Assembly: GCA_965215025.1 (NCBI GenBank)
Contig: CBDCCV010000002.1
Coordinates: 1,674,001 to 1,738,000 of the forward strand
DNA from: CBDCCV01 sp965215025
GTDB taxonomy: Bacteria > Bacteroidota > Rhodothermia > Rhodothermales > Salinibacteraceae
DNA length: 64,000 bases
Reading direction: 5' to 3'
Below are positions 32,769-41,912 of this stretch, in pieces (positions within the stretch are counted from its first letter, which is position 1; every line of letters begins with the position of its first letter). The translations under genes and the position numbers were made by a program. The notes beneath the pieces were generated by a model, which made no database searches, was not told the origin of the DNA, and saw only the letters and a list, made by a program, of their open reading frames with translations.

Positions 32769-33362
32769 TCAGCGCAGGTCGATGCGCATGGCCACGCGGT
32801 CGGCAAGCGCCTCGCCCTCGCTGGTGACCCACGCGAAGGACACCTCGTACGCGCCGTCGGGCACGTCGTAGGTGTCGCGGTCGAGGCGGACGTGGTGGAT
32901 GGCAAACGGATACACGCTGGCGCGGATGCCGTAATCATCTTCGAGCGCTTCGACCTCGAGGAGGTTGGTGTGCGCCGGGAGCGCTTCTCCATGCGCGCGG
33001 ATCGGCCCATCGAACTCCACCGTGCGCCAGCCGCCGAACTCTACGGGGTTGAGCACGACGCCCGGTATGGGATCGTAGAGCGGATCGTCGGGAGGGCACT
33101 CGACTTCGCGCTCGCCGACGGTCTCGTACTGCGTTTCCACTGCAAAGACGATCTGCTCGCGCAGCACGTCGGTATAGAAATAGCTGGTCTTCCCGTTTTG
33201 CTCTTCCCGGTCGAGCGGCTTCACTTCTACCCCGGTGATGCGCACGACGGGGATCGAGCAGTTTTCCTCCCCCTCGGCAGAGGACGGCAGCAGGTTGCAC
33301 GCGGGGAGCAATAGCCCGATGAAAGTGATCAGCGTCGCGTGGCGGAGGAAGGGGTCGGACAT
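32769..33362 (-). CDS. Hypothetical lipoprotein
   Basis: A 197-residue protein from ATG 33362 with a signal sequence ending in a lipobox (LLLPAC, Cys22). The mature part has no recognised domain. It includes VVRITGVEVKPLDREEQ, a mid-section listing hydrophobic beta-strand-like segments, and YEVSFAWVTSEGEALADRVAMRIDLR at the end, suggestive of an all-beta fold. The longer frame from 33521 is rejected because its N-terminus is arginine-rich and overlaps the Uma2 pseudogene. Convergent with the esterase gene. No function is assigned. Confidence 0.7.
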   Translation of the reverse strand: MSDPFLRHATLITFIGLLLPACNLLPSSAEGEENCSIPVVRITGVEVKPLDREEQNGKTSYFYTDVLREQIVFAVETQYETVGEREVECPPDDPLYDPIPGVVLNPVEFGGWRTVEFDGPIRAHGEALPAHTNLLEVEALEDDYGIRASVYPFAIHHVRLDRDTYDVPDGAYEVSFAWVTSEGEALADRVAMRIDLR

Positions 33363-33396
33363 GGCAGGACGCGAGCAGTGTTCATGGTCACATGTT

Positions 33397-33728
33397 TTAG
33401 TCAACGTACGCTTCCTTTTGCTCTTTGCTGAGGAGCGTGCGCGGACGGGTGTCGGCGTACTCTGGCTGGCAGGCCACGGTTGCGTCCGGGCACACGTAGC
33501 CACTCGCACCGATGCGAACACGCTGATCGGAGGTCACGACGTGGCAGCCGCGCTCCGTGAGCTTGTTGCCAAGCGCGCGGGCGATTGTTGTCCTTAGAGC
33601 TGGTTGTGTCCGGCTCAGCGCCCGCCATCGCCACGACCTCGCCGTCGCGGAGTTCGTGGCGGCGGTCGGAAGCAGCGTCGAGGGTGGAGGTAGTCCCAGG
33701 CGGAGAGCGTGCGGGCGGTGGCAGGCAT
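33397..33728 (-). pseudogene. Broken Uma2-family gene
   Basis: Three reading frames together give a Uma2 protein. From ATG 33728, ARTLSAWDYL reads in one frame. A second frame continues ASDRRHELRDGEVVAMAG. A third gives ARALGNKLTERGCHVV and RVRIGASGYVCPDATVAC. The gene then stops at 33397 before the conserved LIVEVLSPS block. At least two frameshifts and a C-terminal truncation are therefore present. The remnant is not functional. It marks this stretch as a site of gene gain and decay next to the toxin-antitoxin modules. Confidence 0.82.
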
Positions 33729-33836
33729 GATTGGTCCAGAAAGCGTTTTGCAGATGCAGTGCCATCCTATTCTGCGGGGACCGCTCAAGTTCATCATTCG
33801 GATGGCAGAACGCGTCCGTCGCCACGTCTTCCGTTG

Positions 33837-34694
33837 CTACATCGTGCAGCTCAGGTCCGCCCCCTCTCGGCGAAACCGGCCGCTGACGGTCTCCCACGAG
33901 CCTGCGCGCGGTCCGTCGTTCGCGCGCCGCTCGACGGCAGCTTCGATGGTGCTCCCGAAGGAGTCTCGGCAGGCCGAAGCGCTGCCCGGTGCGTCGGCGC
34001 TGCGGGCGCGCGGGCACGTCGTCTGCATGAAGTAGAGGGCGTTCGGCATTGCTCCGTCGTCCGGCCCAAAGGCGAAGTTCACCGGCGTCGGCTCCGTGCC
34101 AAGCTGCACAGCGAGCGTATCACTCACCGCTCCTCCACCGATGCATTCCATGCGCGTCCAAATCCGGTAGCGGCCGGGCCGTTTGGCGCGCGCGCTGATC
34201 TGCAACGCCGCCGCCGTGTACTGCCGCCCCATCTGCTCATGCTCGAACAGGAAAGCCGAGTCCGGGAGCGCATAGGTAAACGTATCAATCGCAGCGAGCG
34301 TGTCTATCGTAGCCGCAGCTAAGCGCTGACTTGCCCGCTCCCGCTCCTCTGCTATGTACGAGAAATCCGGCAGGAGGAACGCGGCGATCAGATAGTAGCC
34401 GCCCAGCATAAAACCAGCCCCGCTTGCAGCCGCCCCGCCTGCGCGGCCGAGCGGCCATCCGCGTCTCCGCGCCATGAAAAAGACGCCAGCTACCGCAATG
34501 CCGAACACTACGAAGGGGCCGTAGAGCACGGTCAAAGCAGCGACAAGCATCACCAAAGGTCCAAGCGTCAAATAAGCGAGGAGCAAAGCCAGCCCGGCCA
34601 GCAGGCACAGTGCCGCTGAGATGGGTAACACGAGCAGCCCCATCGCTGCGGTCTCAGCGTGGCGCTTCCAAAACTCCTGCGTTTCCGATTTCAT
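33837..34694 (-). CDS. Hypothetical membrane protein
   Basis: A 285-residue protein from ATG 34694 (MKSETQEFWKRHAETAAMG). Four hydrophobic segments lie within residues 15-120. A soluble domain of about 150 residues follows, including SYIAEERERASQRLAAATI and a beta-rich stretch with RYRIWTRMEC. No family is recognised. The ATG at 34775 is also possible but would reach toward the duplicated icmF end. It lies between the Uma2 pseudogene and the first toxin-antitoxin module. Confidence 0.6.
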   Translation of the reverse strand: MKSETQEFWKRHAETAAMGLLVLPISAALCLLAGLALLLAYLTLGPLVMLVAALTVLYGPFVVFGIAVAGVFFMARRRGWPLGRAGGAAASGAGFMLGGYYLIAAFLLPDFSYIAEERERASQRLAAATIDTLAAIDTFTYALPDSAFLFEHEQMGRQYTAAALQISARAKRPGRYRIWTRMECIGGGAVSDTLAVQLGTEPTPVNFAFGPDDGAMPNALYFMQTTCPRARSADAPGSASACRDSFGSTIEAAVERRANDGPRAGSWETVSGRFRREGADLSCTM

Positions 34695-34830
34695 CTCCGG
34701 CGCATGTTGGCGAGAAGAACGCTCCCGGAATCCTTCGCGCAAAGAAAGCGCCACCGACCGGAGCTGCGTACCCACGGCAGGAGTCGGTCTCCCGCTACGT
34801 CCGTCCGCTTCCTCTCCACCGTTCGCGGCG

Positions 34831-34917
34831 TCGCATATCCCGCCGGTACTGCCCGCCCACCTCGAACAAAGCCTGCGTGATCTGCCCCAGCGAGCACGTC
34901 TTGACCGTCTCCATCAG
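34831..34917 (-). repeat. Copy A of the icmF 3' end
   Basis: 87 bp that match the last 28 codons and stop of icmF (36435-36521) with three differences. One difference changes the TGA stop to CGA. The segment starts exactly at the stop codon of the HEPN gene: TGA 34914-34916 lies inside it. No icmF body is attached. Confidence 0.93.
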
Positions 34918-35333
34918 TACCACGTGTTCACCTTGAACCCGCGTTGCCTCAAATCTTCGCATACCGCATCGAGAACCGACTTAGCCTGCTGGACCGCTTC
35001 CTGCGCGGCCTCCACCGTGGCCTCGGGGCCACTGCCGGGATACCGCGCCTCAACTGCCCAATCGGATAGCGCTGCTAAGTCCGGGTGCTTTTCTCGTGTG
35101 ATCCAGCCTTCGGGCAATAGGTTGCGCAATCGGTCGAGATCGTGTATGAAGGGAAAGTCCGTTTGCAGAAAGACAAAAGCGGCTTTCAGTGCTTTCTCGG
35201 CGGCCTGTTGCGCAAGCCAGCAGGCGTGTCTCGGCGCAAAATCAGAAGCGGCGGTGGAGTGCGAGGCCGCTCGCAAGTCCTCCCTGGCGTACCGCAACCA
35301 CCGCCGCGTTTCGACTCTGGCCTCCTCGTTCAC
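34914..35333 (-). CDS. HEPN-domain protein of a nucleotidyltransferase/HEPN toxin-antitoxin module
   Basis: A 139-residue HEPN-domain protein. The helical core has YAREDLRAASHS near residue 15 and PRHACWLAQQAAEKALKAAF (34-53), the classic HEPN sequence, then HDLDRLRNLLPEG. No RX4-6H RNase motif is evident, so it may be a non-catalytic or differently acting toxin partner. Its ATG overlaps the stop of the upstream nucleotidyltransferase gene by 4 bp. Its stop codon lies in the copied icmF end, so the module is directly abutted by that duplicate. Confidence 0.88.
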   Translation of the reverse strand: MNEEARVETRRWLRYAREDLRAASHSTAASDFAPRHACWLAQQAAEKALKAAFVFLQTDFPFIHDLDRLRNLLPEGWITREKHPDLAALSDWAVEARYPGSGPEATVEAAQEAVQQAKSVLDAVCEDLRQRGFKVNTWY

Positions 35334-35662
35334 AGGCCGGTTCCAGATTTTTGGTAAAGCACCTTCCCTTCCCGGAGTGCTGGACGCAGCACGGTACCGA
35401 CCAGGTCTCCGCGCCGCTTTATCTCCTCTGGCGTGGTAAGCACGATGTCTTTCGCCATGGGCAAGTCGCTCAGCATTCGGCGCATGGCAACGGTTGCCTC
35501 TCGCTTGTTCTCCAAGCGCGACAGCACTACGAGAAGATCGACGTCACTGTGGGCGCGCTCCTCGCTGCGCGCCCGCGAGCCGAAGAGGATCACTCGCTCA
35601 GGGTCGAACGCCTTTACAATGCGCTCGGTGGCATCTTGAATGTAGTTGCTTGCCGATTCCAT
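35330..35662 (-). CDS. MNT-type nucleotidyltransferase-domain protein
   Basis: A 110-residue minimal nucleotidyltransferase. The GSx9-10DxD signature is RVILFGSRARSEERAHSDVDLLVVLS (residues 23-48), and the two Asp metal ligands are intact. In MNT/HEPN modules this protein is usually the antitoxin, which inactivates the HEPN partner, in some cases by adding AMP. It overlaps the HEPN gene by 4 bp and begins 25 bp after copy B of the icmF 3' end. Family certain; direction of toxin and antitoxin roles inferred. Confidence 0.9.
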   Translation of the reverse strand: MESASNYIQDATERIVKAFDPERVILFGSRARSEERAHSDVDLLVVLSRLENKREATVAMRRMLSDLPMAKDIVLTTPEEIKRRGDLVGTVLRPALREGKVLYQKSGTGL

Positions 35663-35687
35663 TGGATGGCCCGTTTCATTCGCTCGG

Positions 35688-35752
35688 TCACATATCCCGC
35701 CGGTACTGCCCGCCGACCTCGAACAAAGCCTGCGTGATCTGCCCCAGCGAGC
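35688..35752 (-). repeat. Copy B of the icmF 3' end
   Basis: 65 bp that match the icmF end including TGA (35688-35690), with one difference from the resident icmF end. It ends one base before the stop codon of the HepT gene (35754-35756). It separates the two nucleotidyltransferase/HEPN modules. Confidence 0.93.
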
Positions 35753-35753
35753 G

Positions 35754-36107
35754 TCATTCTCCGTCTACTTCCCGGTCCAGCAACGCCCGCAACTGCCCCT
35801 CCAGAGCAGGCACCTTCGTCTGTACGATATCCCAGATGATCTCGCTGTCTACCGTGTCATATCCATGGATGACTCTGTTTCGCAAAGCGACGATGCGTCG
35901 CACTTCGGGTAGACGCGCCTCAAGGTTGTCGTCCGTACGCCGCGCCTGCCCCAATGCCTCACCGATGATCTCCAGTTGGCGCTCGACGGCGGAGCGCAGC
36001 ATCAAGTCCTGTTCGTATTCGGCGAGCGTGCGGCCCTCGGCAAACTCCTGAACCGCGTGACACGCAGTAAGAGCGTCATGCAGACGCTTCTTCGTTCTCT
36101 CGTTCAT
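35754..36107 (-). CDS. hepT: HepT-like toxin (DUF86, HEPN ribonuclease)
   Basis: A 117-residue DUF86 protein. It has the RX4HXY motif of HepT toxins, RNRVIHGY near residues 77-84, with the catalytic Arg and His and the Tyr that MntA modifies with AMP in characterised systems. The LMLRSAVERQLEIIGEALGQA block is typical of the family. Its ATG overlaps the upstream mntA gene by 32 bp. It is flanked in the minus direction by copy B of the icmF 3' end. Likely an RNase toxin kept inactive by its neighbour. Confidence 0.93.
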   Translation of the reverse strand: MNERTKKRLHDALTACHAVQEFAEGRTLAEYEQDLMLRSAVERQLEIIGEALGQARRTDDNLEARLPEVRRIVALRNRVIHGYDTVDSEIIWDIVQTKVPALEGQLRALLDREVDGE

Positions 36108-36402
36108 ACACGAGTTGCTGCGTAGATTCCACGGAGCGTCGGAAGTACGGATTCTGAACGGAGCGCTCTGTCACGACGTCCACGCTGCGATCAAAAAGCT
36201 GCTCCAGCGCCTCGGCGAAGTCGAGATAGCGATCTGCGTAGCCGGGCGACCTATCGGCAAAGGCGACGATGAAATCGAGATCACTGGTGGCCGGGTCAAA
36301 GTGCTTCTTCGCCGCAGAGCCGAAGAGCCGTAACCGCGCCACGCCGTGCCGGCGGCACAACTCGGAAAGTCGCTCGCGGTGTTTCTCGATCAGCGTGTTC
36401 AT
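36076..36402 (-). CDS. mntA: MntA-like antitoxin nucleotidyltransferase
   Basis: A 108-residue nucleotidyltransferase from ATG 36402. The GSx10DxD motif is LFGSAAKKHFDPATSDLDFIV (residues 27-47) with both Asp residues present. In characterised MntA-HepT systems this enzyme adds AMP to the HepT tyrosine. The same reading frame is open upstream into the icmF 3' end, but MNTLIEKHRERL fits the family start. It begins 32 bp after the icmF stop, in the same direction. It overlaps hepT by 32 bp. Confidence 0.92.
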   Translation of the reverse strand: MNTLIEKHRERLSELCRRHGVARLRLFGSAAKKHFDPATSDLDFIVAFADRSPGYADRYLDFAEALEQLFDRSVDVVTERSVQNPYFRRSVESTQQLVYERENEEASA

Positions 36403-36434
36403 GACTGCTTTTACTGTGGCCTGCTGCCCAGAGA

Positions 36435-36521
36435 TCACATATTCCGCCGGTACTGCCCGCCGACCTCGAACAAAGCCTGCGTGATCTGCCCCAGCGAGCA
36501 CGTCTTGACCGTCTCCATCAG
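36435..36521 (-). repeat. Resident 3' end of icmF, parent of copies A and B
   Basis: The last 28 codons plus TGA of icmF. Direct repeats of this segment occur at 34831-34917 and 35688-35752, so the region reads: icmF end, module, copy B, module, copy A. Confidence 0.93.
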
Positions 36522-39500
36522 CTCGGCGAAGACGTTCTCGCCATCGCGCGCCGTGGCCTTGAGGCGGTCGAGCGCATTTGGTGATGCGTCGGCGTGGCGC
36601 TGCTGGAAGCCGCGCAGGGTACGAAGCTGGTGCTGCTTCTCGTCGTCCGAGGAGCGCATGAGTTCGGGCTGCTTTTCGGCCTCGTGGTCCTCGCCCACCG
36701 GGGCCTCGAACGTGTTGACGCCGACGACGGGGTATTCGCCGGAGTGCTTCTGTTGCTCGTAGTACATGCTCTCCTCCTGGATCTTGCCGCGCTGGTACAT
36801 GCTCTCCATCGCGCCGAGGACGCCGCCGCGCTCGTTGGTCCGCTCGAACTCGGCCCACACGGCCTCTTCCACGAGGTCCGTCAGCTCGTCGATGATGTAG
36901 CTGCCCTGCAAGGGGTTTTCGTTCTTCGCCAGACCCAGCTCGCGGTTGATGATGAGTTGGATGGCGATGGCGCGGCGCACGCTCTCTTCGGTGGGCGTGG
37001 TGATGGCCTCGTCGTAGGCGTTCGTGTGCAGGCTGTTGCAGTTGTCGTAGACGGCCATCAGCGCCTGCAAGGTCGTGCGGATGTCGTTGAAGTGGATCTC
37101 CTTGGCGTGCAGGCTGCGGCCGGAGGTCTGGATGTGGTACTTGAGCTTCTGCGAGCGCGCGTTGGCGCCGTACTTCTCGCGCAGGGCCACGCTCCAGATG
37201 CGCCGCGCCACACGGCCCAAGACGCTGTACTCGGCGTCCATCCCGTTCGAGAAGAAGAACGAGAGGTTCGGCGCGAAATCATTGATGTCCATGCCGCGGC
37301 TCAGGTAGTACTCGACGTACGTGAAGCCGTTGGCGAGCGTGAAGGCGAGCTGCGAGATCGGGTTCGCCCCCGCCTCGGCGATGTGGTACCCGCTGATCGA
37401 GACGGAGTAGTAGTTGCGCACGCCCTCGTCGATGAACTGCTGCTGGATGTCGCCCATGAGGCGCAGGGCGAAGTCCGTCGAGAAGATGCACGTGTTCTGC
37501 GCCTGGTCTTCCTTGAGGATGTCCGCCTGCACGGTGCCGCGCACGACCTTGAGCGCGCCGGCCTTAATCTCCTCGTACTCGTTCTGCTCCAAGACGCCCC
37601 ATTCGACGAGGTCCGAGCCGGTGCAGCCGAGCAGGCCGAGGCCGAAGCCGTCGTGCGACGGTGGCAGCGCGTCCATCACGCCGCGCGGGCCGTAGGGCGT
37701 GTATGTGGGCCGCGCGTCGCCCAGCTTCTCCGCGATGACTTCGTCGGCCTCCTTCCAACGGTCTTCTTCGGTGAGGTGCTTCTCCACCTGCTGGTCGATG
37801 GCGGTGTTGAGAAACATGGCGAGGATCATCGGCGCGGGGCCGTTGATCGTCATCGAGACGCTCGTCTTCGGGTCGCACAGGTCGAAGCCGGAGTAGAGCT
37901 TCTTCATGTCGTCGAGCGTGCAGATCGAGACGCCCGCGTTGCCGACCTTGCCGTAGATGTCGGGCCGCTCGTCGGGGTCGAAGCCGTAGAGCGTGACGGA
38001 GTCGAAGGCGGTGGAGAGGCGGTTGGCGGGCGCATCCTCGGAGACGAGGTGGAAGCGGCGGTTCGTGCGCTCCGGGCTGCCCTCGCCAGCGAACATGCGC
38101 GTGGGGTCCTCGCCTGTGCGCTTGAGCGGGTACACGCCGGCGGTGAAGGGAAAGTAGCCCGGCAGGTTTTCGAGGAGCGCGAACCGCAGTTTCTCGCCCG
38201 CGTCCTCGGTGCGGGGCAGCGCCACGCGCGGGACCTGCGTGCCGCTGAGCGTCTCTTTGTAGAGCGGCACGTGGATGTCCTTGTCGCGCACGGTGTACGT
38301 GAACTCGTCCTGCTGGTATTTCTCTTTCAGATCGTCCCAGCGGTCGAGGATATCCTTGCAGCGCGCGTCGAGCTTGTCCCACCAGTGCTGCTGCATGTCG
38401 TCGAGGCGGCCGGCGAGCTGCTCGGCATCTTCGGGCTGCCAATCATCCACCTGTCGGCGCGCGCCGCGGGCTTCGCCCCACTTGCGGGCGACGGCGATCT
38501 GCTGCTCGGCCCACTCGCGGTATTCACGGCCCGTCTCCACGATCTCGCCGAGGTAGCGCTGCCGCTTCGGCGGGATGACGGCGATCTCCGCCGGGTCCAC
38601 CTCGCGGTTTTTTTCTTTTTCGTACAGGTTCGAGGTGCGGTCGAAGTCGTGATTTTCATTCAGGAAATCGAGCAGCGCGAGGTAGAGCTTCGTCACACCG
38701 GGGTCGCCGAACTGCGCGGCCATCGTCGGGTAGACGGGCATCTCGTCGGGGTCCGTCTGGAAGAGGCCGCGGTTGCGCTGGACCTGCTTGCGCACGTCGC
38801 GCAGGGCGTCGCGGCTGCCGCGCTTCTCGAACTTGTTCAGGGCGACGAGGTCGGCCACGTCGAGCATCCCGATTTTTTCGAGCTGCGTGGGCGCGCCGAA
38901 GTCCTGCGTCATGACGTAGAGGCTCACGTCCACCAGCTCGGTGATCTCCGTGTCGCTTTGCCCGATGCCGGCCGTCTCCAGGATGATGAGGTCGAACCCG
39001 GCGGCCTGGCACACGCCGATGGCCTCTTTGAGCGCCTGGCTCGTGGCGCGGTGCGCCTGCCGCGTGGCGAACGAGCGCATGTAGACGCGCTCAGCGAAGC
39101 GGCCGTAGATGGCATTCATGCGGATGCGGTCGCCCAGCAAAGCGCCGCCCGTGCTGCGCTTCGTCGGGTCCACGGTGAGGATGGCGACCTCGGCGTCCTC
39201 GAAGTCCGTGAGGAAGCGCCGCACGAGTTCGTCGGTGAGCGTGGACTTGCCCGCGCCGCCGGTGCCGGTGATGCCAAGAATGGGGGCCTCCTTCACCGGA
39301 GCCGAGGCGCCGTCGCCGGAGGCGAACTGCCGAGTCGTCTCTGCCGCTGCATCCCCCGCTGCGACCAATTCACCTTCAGCGTGGCGGGCCTCAACCGCCG
39401 TCAGGACGCGGGCAAGGGCCTTCGGATCACGCCGCTTCGCTTCCTCGACCTCGCCGTTGAGCGCCTCGACGGTGACGAAGTCGGTTTCCTCGACCATCTC

Positions 39501-39908
39501 GTTGATCATGCCTTGAAGGCCCATCGCCATGCCGTCGTCCGGCGAGAAGATGTGGGCGATGCCGTATTCGTGCAGCTCTTTGATCTCCTCCGGCACGATG
39601 ACACCGCCGCCGCCGCCGAAAATCTTGATGTGCCCCGCGCCGCGCTCTTGGAGGAGGTCGTACATGTACTTGAAATATTCCATGTGCCCGCCCTGATAAC
39701 TCGACACAGCGATGCCCTGCGCGTCCTCTTGGATGGCCGTGTCCACGATCTCCTGCACGGAGCGGTTGTGGCCGAGGTGGATCACCTCCACGCCCGTGGC
39801 CTGCAAGATGCGGCGCATGATGTTGATGGCGGCGTCGTGCCCGTCGAAGAGGCTCGTCGCGGTCACGAAGCGGACGGGGTGCTCGGCGGCGTACTTGTTG
39901 ACTTCCAT
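36435..39908 (-). CDS. icmF: Fused isobutyryl-CoA mutase (IcmF)
   Basis: A 1157-residue B12 enzyme that interconverts isobutyryl-CoA and n-butyryl-CoA. The cobalamin-binding domain comes first, with the DxH motif at 22-24 (LFDGHDAAINIM). A G-protein chaperone domain follows with Walker A GTGGAGKST at 215-223. The TIM-barrel mutase domain takes up the rest, with YYSVSISGYHIAEAG near residue 825 and the final ITQALFEVGGQYRRNM. The three-domain order and length identify IcmF rather than methylmalonyl-CoA mutase. Its 3' end is the target of two successive module insertions, yet the C-terminus remains intact. Confidence 0.96.
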   Translation of the reverse strand: MEVNKYAAEHPVRFVTATSLFDGHDAAINIMRRILQATGVEVIHLGHNRSVQEIVDTAIQEDAQGIAVSSYQGGHMEYFKYMYDLLQERGAGHIKIFGGGGGVIVPEEIKELHEYGIAHIFSPDDGMAMGLQGMINEMVEETDFVTVEALNGEVEEAKRRDPKALARVLTAVEARHAEGELVAAGDAAAETTRQFASGDGASAPVKEAPILGITGTGGAGKSTLTDELVRRFLTDFEDAEVAILTVDPTKRSTGGALLGDRIRMNAIYGRFAERVYMRSFATRQAHRATSQALKEAIGVCQAAGFDLIILETAGIGQSDTEITELVDVSLYVMTQDFGAPTQLEKIGMLDVADLVALNKFEKRGSRDALRDVRKQVQRNRGLFQTDPDEMPVYPTMAAQFGDPGVTKLYLALLDFLNENHDFDRTSNLYEKEKNREVDPAEIAVIPPKRQRYLGEIVETGREYREWAEQQIAVARKWGEARGARRQVDDWQPEDAEQLAGRLDDMQQHWWDKLDARCKDILDRWDDLKEKYQQDEFTYTVRDKDIHVPLYKETLSGTQVPRVALPRTEDAGEKLRFALLENLPGYFPFTAGVYPLKRTGEDPTRMFAGEGSPERTNRRFHLVSEDAPANRLSTAFDSVTLYGFDPDERPDIYGKVGNAGVSICTLDDMKKLYSGFDLCDPKTSVSMTINGPAPMILAMFLNTAIDQQVEKHLTEEDRWKEADEVIAEKLGDARPTYTPYGPRGVMDALPPSHDGFGLGLLGCTGSDLVEWGVLEQNEYEEIKAGALKVVRGTVQADILKEDQAQNTCIFSTDFALRLMGDIQQQFIDEGVRNYYSVSISGYHIAEAGANPISQLAFTLANGFTYVEYYLSRGMDINDFAPNLSFFFSNGMDAEYSVLGRVARRIWSVALREKYGANARSQKLKYHIQTSGRSLHAKEIHFNDIRTTLQALMAVYDNCNSLHTNAYDEAITTPTEESVRRAIAIQLIINRELGLAKNENPLQGSYIIDELTDLVEEAVWAEFERTNERGGVLGAMESMYQRGKIQEESMYYEQQKHSGEYPVVGVNTFEAPVGEDHEAEKQPELMRSSDDEKQHQLRTLRGFQQRHADASPNALDRLKATARDGENVFAELMETVKTCSLGQITQALFEVGGQYRRNM

Positions 39909-40013
39909 AGCGGAAAAGAGTCAGCGGTCAGAAATGGATTCGGTGCAGGGGCGAAGCGCTTCCGGCGATCGGAGTTAAAACAACGCTGCGAGTGGGCGGA
40001 TGTTTTTCCTGAT

Positions 40014-40142
40014 TCAGTCGCGCACGGCCCGCAGCGTGGCCTCCTTCTGCGTGCTCCCCTTCTGCTCGGCCAGCCGCTCGATGGTCGCCTTCTCCGACGG
40101 CGTGACGCGCGTCTTGAACCACGTGGTCGCTTGCTCTGCCAT
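40014..40142 (-). CDS. Very small ribbon-helix-helix-like protein
   Basis: A 42-residue protein (MAEQATTWFKTRVTPSEKAT start). The pattern of a beta-strand (FKTRVTP) followed by two short helices (SEKATIERLAEQKG, TQKEATLRAV) fits a ribbon-helix-helix DNA-binding protein, as in orphan antitoxins or MobC-like proteins. No toxin gene is adjacent. It is the only gene in the 347-bp space between icmF and menB. The coding call rests on this fold pattern and composition. Confidence 0.5.
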   Translation of the reverse strand: MAEQATTWFKTRVTPSEKATIERLAEQKGSTQKEATLRAVRD

Positions 40143-40255
40143 GACGGTAGCGAGTATCAGTTGACAAATGTGCGGGACTTCTTCCAACCAATCGCCCTTT
40201 GCCGGGTTGCGACGCGCACCCTCTCCCTTCCCCCCCATCCCTCTTTCCTCGCACC

Positions 40256-41149
<894 letters not shown>

Positions 41150-41251
41150 GTGGAAAACGGGAGGGAGCAATTAGGAGGCGCGAGGGCGCGAAGAAAAAAC
41201 GCGGCGCCCCAGCGGATGTTTGACGCGCGATCCATAGCGGATCGGCGGATT

Positions 41252-41905
41252 TCACCGCGCGGCGGCACGTGGGGCGCCGCTTCCGGCCTGGTACGCCACG
41301 GCGCAGTAGTAACCGCGTTCTTCCTCGAAGGGGACGGTCCACAGCGCGCGACCTCCGGCGCGGACGCGGGCGGTCTGCACGCCGAGGTCTACGTCCTCCA
41401 GGCGCAGCTTCGTGGGCGAGGTGCGCAGGCCCGTGCGGAGCGCCTTGAGCACGGCCTCTTTGAGCACCCACACGAGCGTGAGCGCGCGAGCGCGTTCCAT
41501 CGGCCACTGCGAGGGGAGGCTGCGCTCGGACGGGTGGAGCATGAAGCGCTCGATGCCTGCGCGCCGCGGCGTCACCCGTTCGAGGTCCGCGCCCACGGCG
41601 TGGGGCGCGGCAACGGCCACGGCCTCGCCGCCGGAGTGGGCGATGGAGAGGCAGGGGCCGCCGTCCACGTCCACGGCGCCGTCGGCGGCGATGCGCAAGG
41701 GGACGGCAGGCGGGGGCACGCCCAGCGCGCCGGCCAGGAGCGTGCGGGCGGCGGCGCGGCCCAGGAGAAACGAGCGCCGGCGCTCGGCGCTTGGGAAGGC
41801 GGCGTAGCGGGCTGCTTCTTCGATGGAAAGCATCCGCTTCCACGCGGCCTCGCGCGCGGCGTCGTAGCGCATCCGGCGCAGGGCGATGTCGGACGGAAGA
41901 TCCAT
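41252..41905 (-). CDS. Sfp-type 4'-phosphopantetheinyl transferase
   Basis: A 217-residue protein from ATG 41905. It attaches phosphopantetheine from CoA to carrier proteins. The motifs are VGADLERV (about 105-112), with the Mg-binding Asp and Glu, and WVLKEAVLKAL (about 145-155), with the WxxKEAxxK pattern. The N-terminal FLLGRAAARTLLAG block is typical of the Sfp/HetI group. No carrier-protein synthase is nearby, so its substrate could be the acyl carrier protein or a distant polyketide or peptide synthase. It lies directly after the NAD(P)-binding protein gene. Confidence 0.9.
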   Translation of the reverse strand: MDLPSDIALRRMRYDAAREAAWKRMLSIEEAARYAAFPSAERRRSFLLGRAAARTLLAGALGVPPPAVPLRIAADGAVDVDGGPCLSIAHSGGEAVAVAAPHAVGADLERVTPRRAGIERFMLHPSERSLPSQWPMERARALTLVWVLKEAVLKALRTGLRTSPTKLRLEDVDLGVQTARVRAGGRALWTVPFEEERGYYCAVAYQAGSGAPRAAAR

Positions 41906-41912
41906 GATGGGC

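Noticed and set aside
33397..34017. 206-codon frame read as one gene
   Set aside because: Only its end resembles Uma2; the start belongs to a different frame. It is better explained as a frameshifted pseudogene overlapped by the membrane-protein gene at 33837.
34831..36521. CRISPR-like array (three similar repeats with spacing)
   Set aside because: The repeats are the coding 3' end of icmF, the spacers are 770-860 bp with genes, and no cas genes are present.
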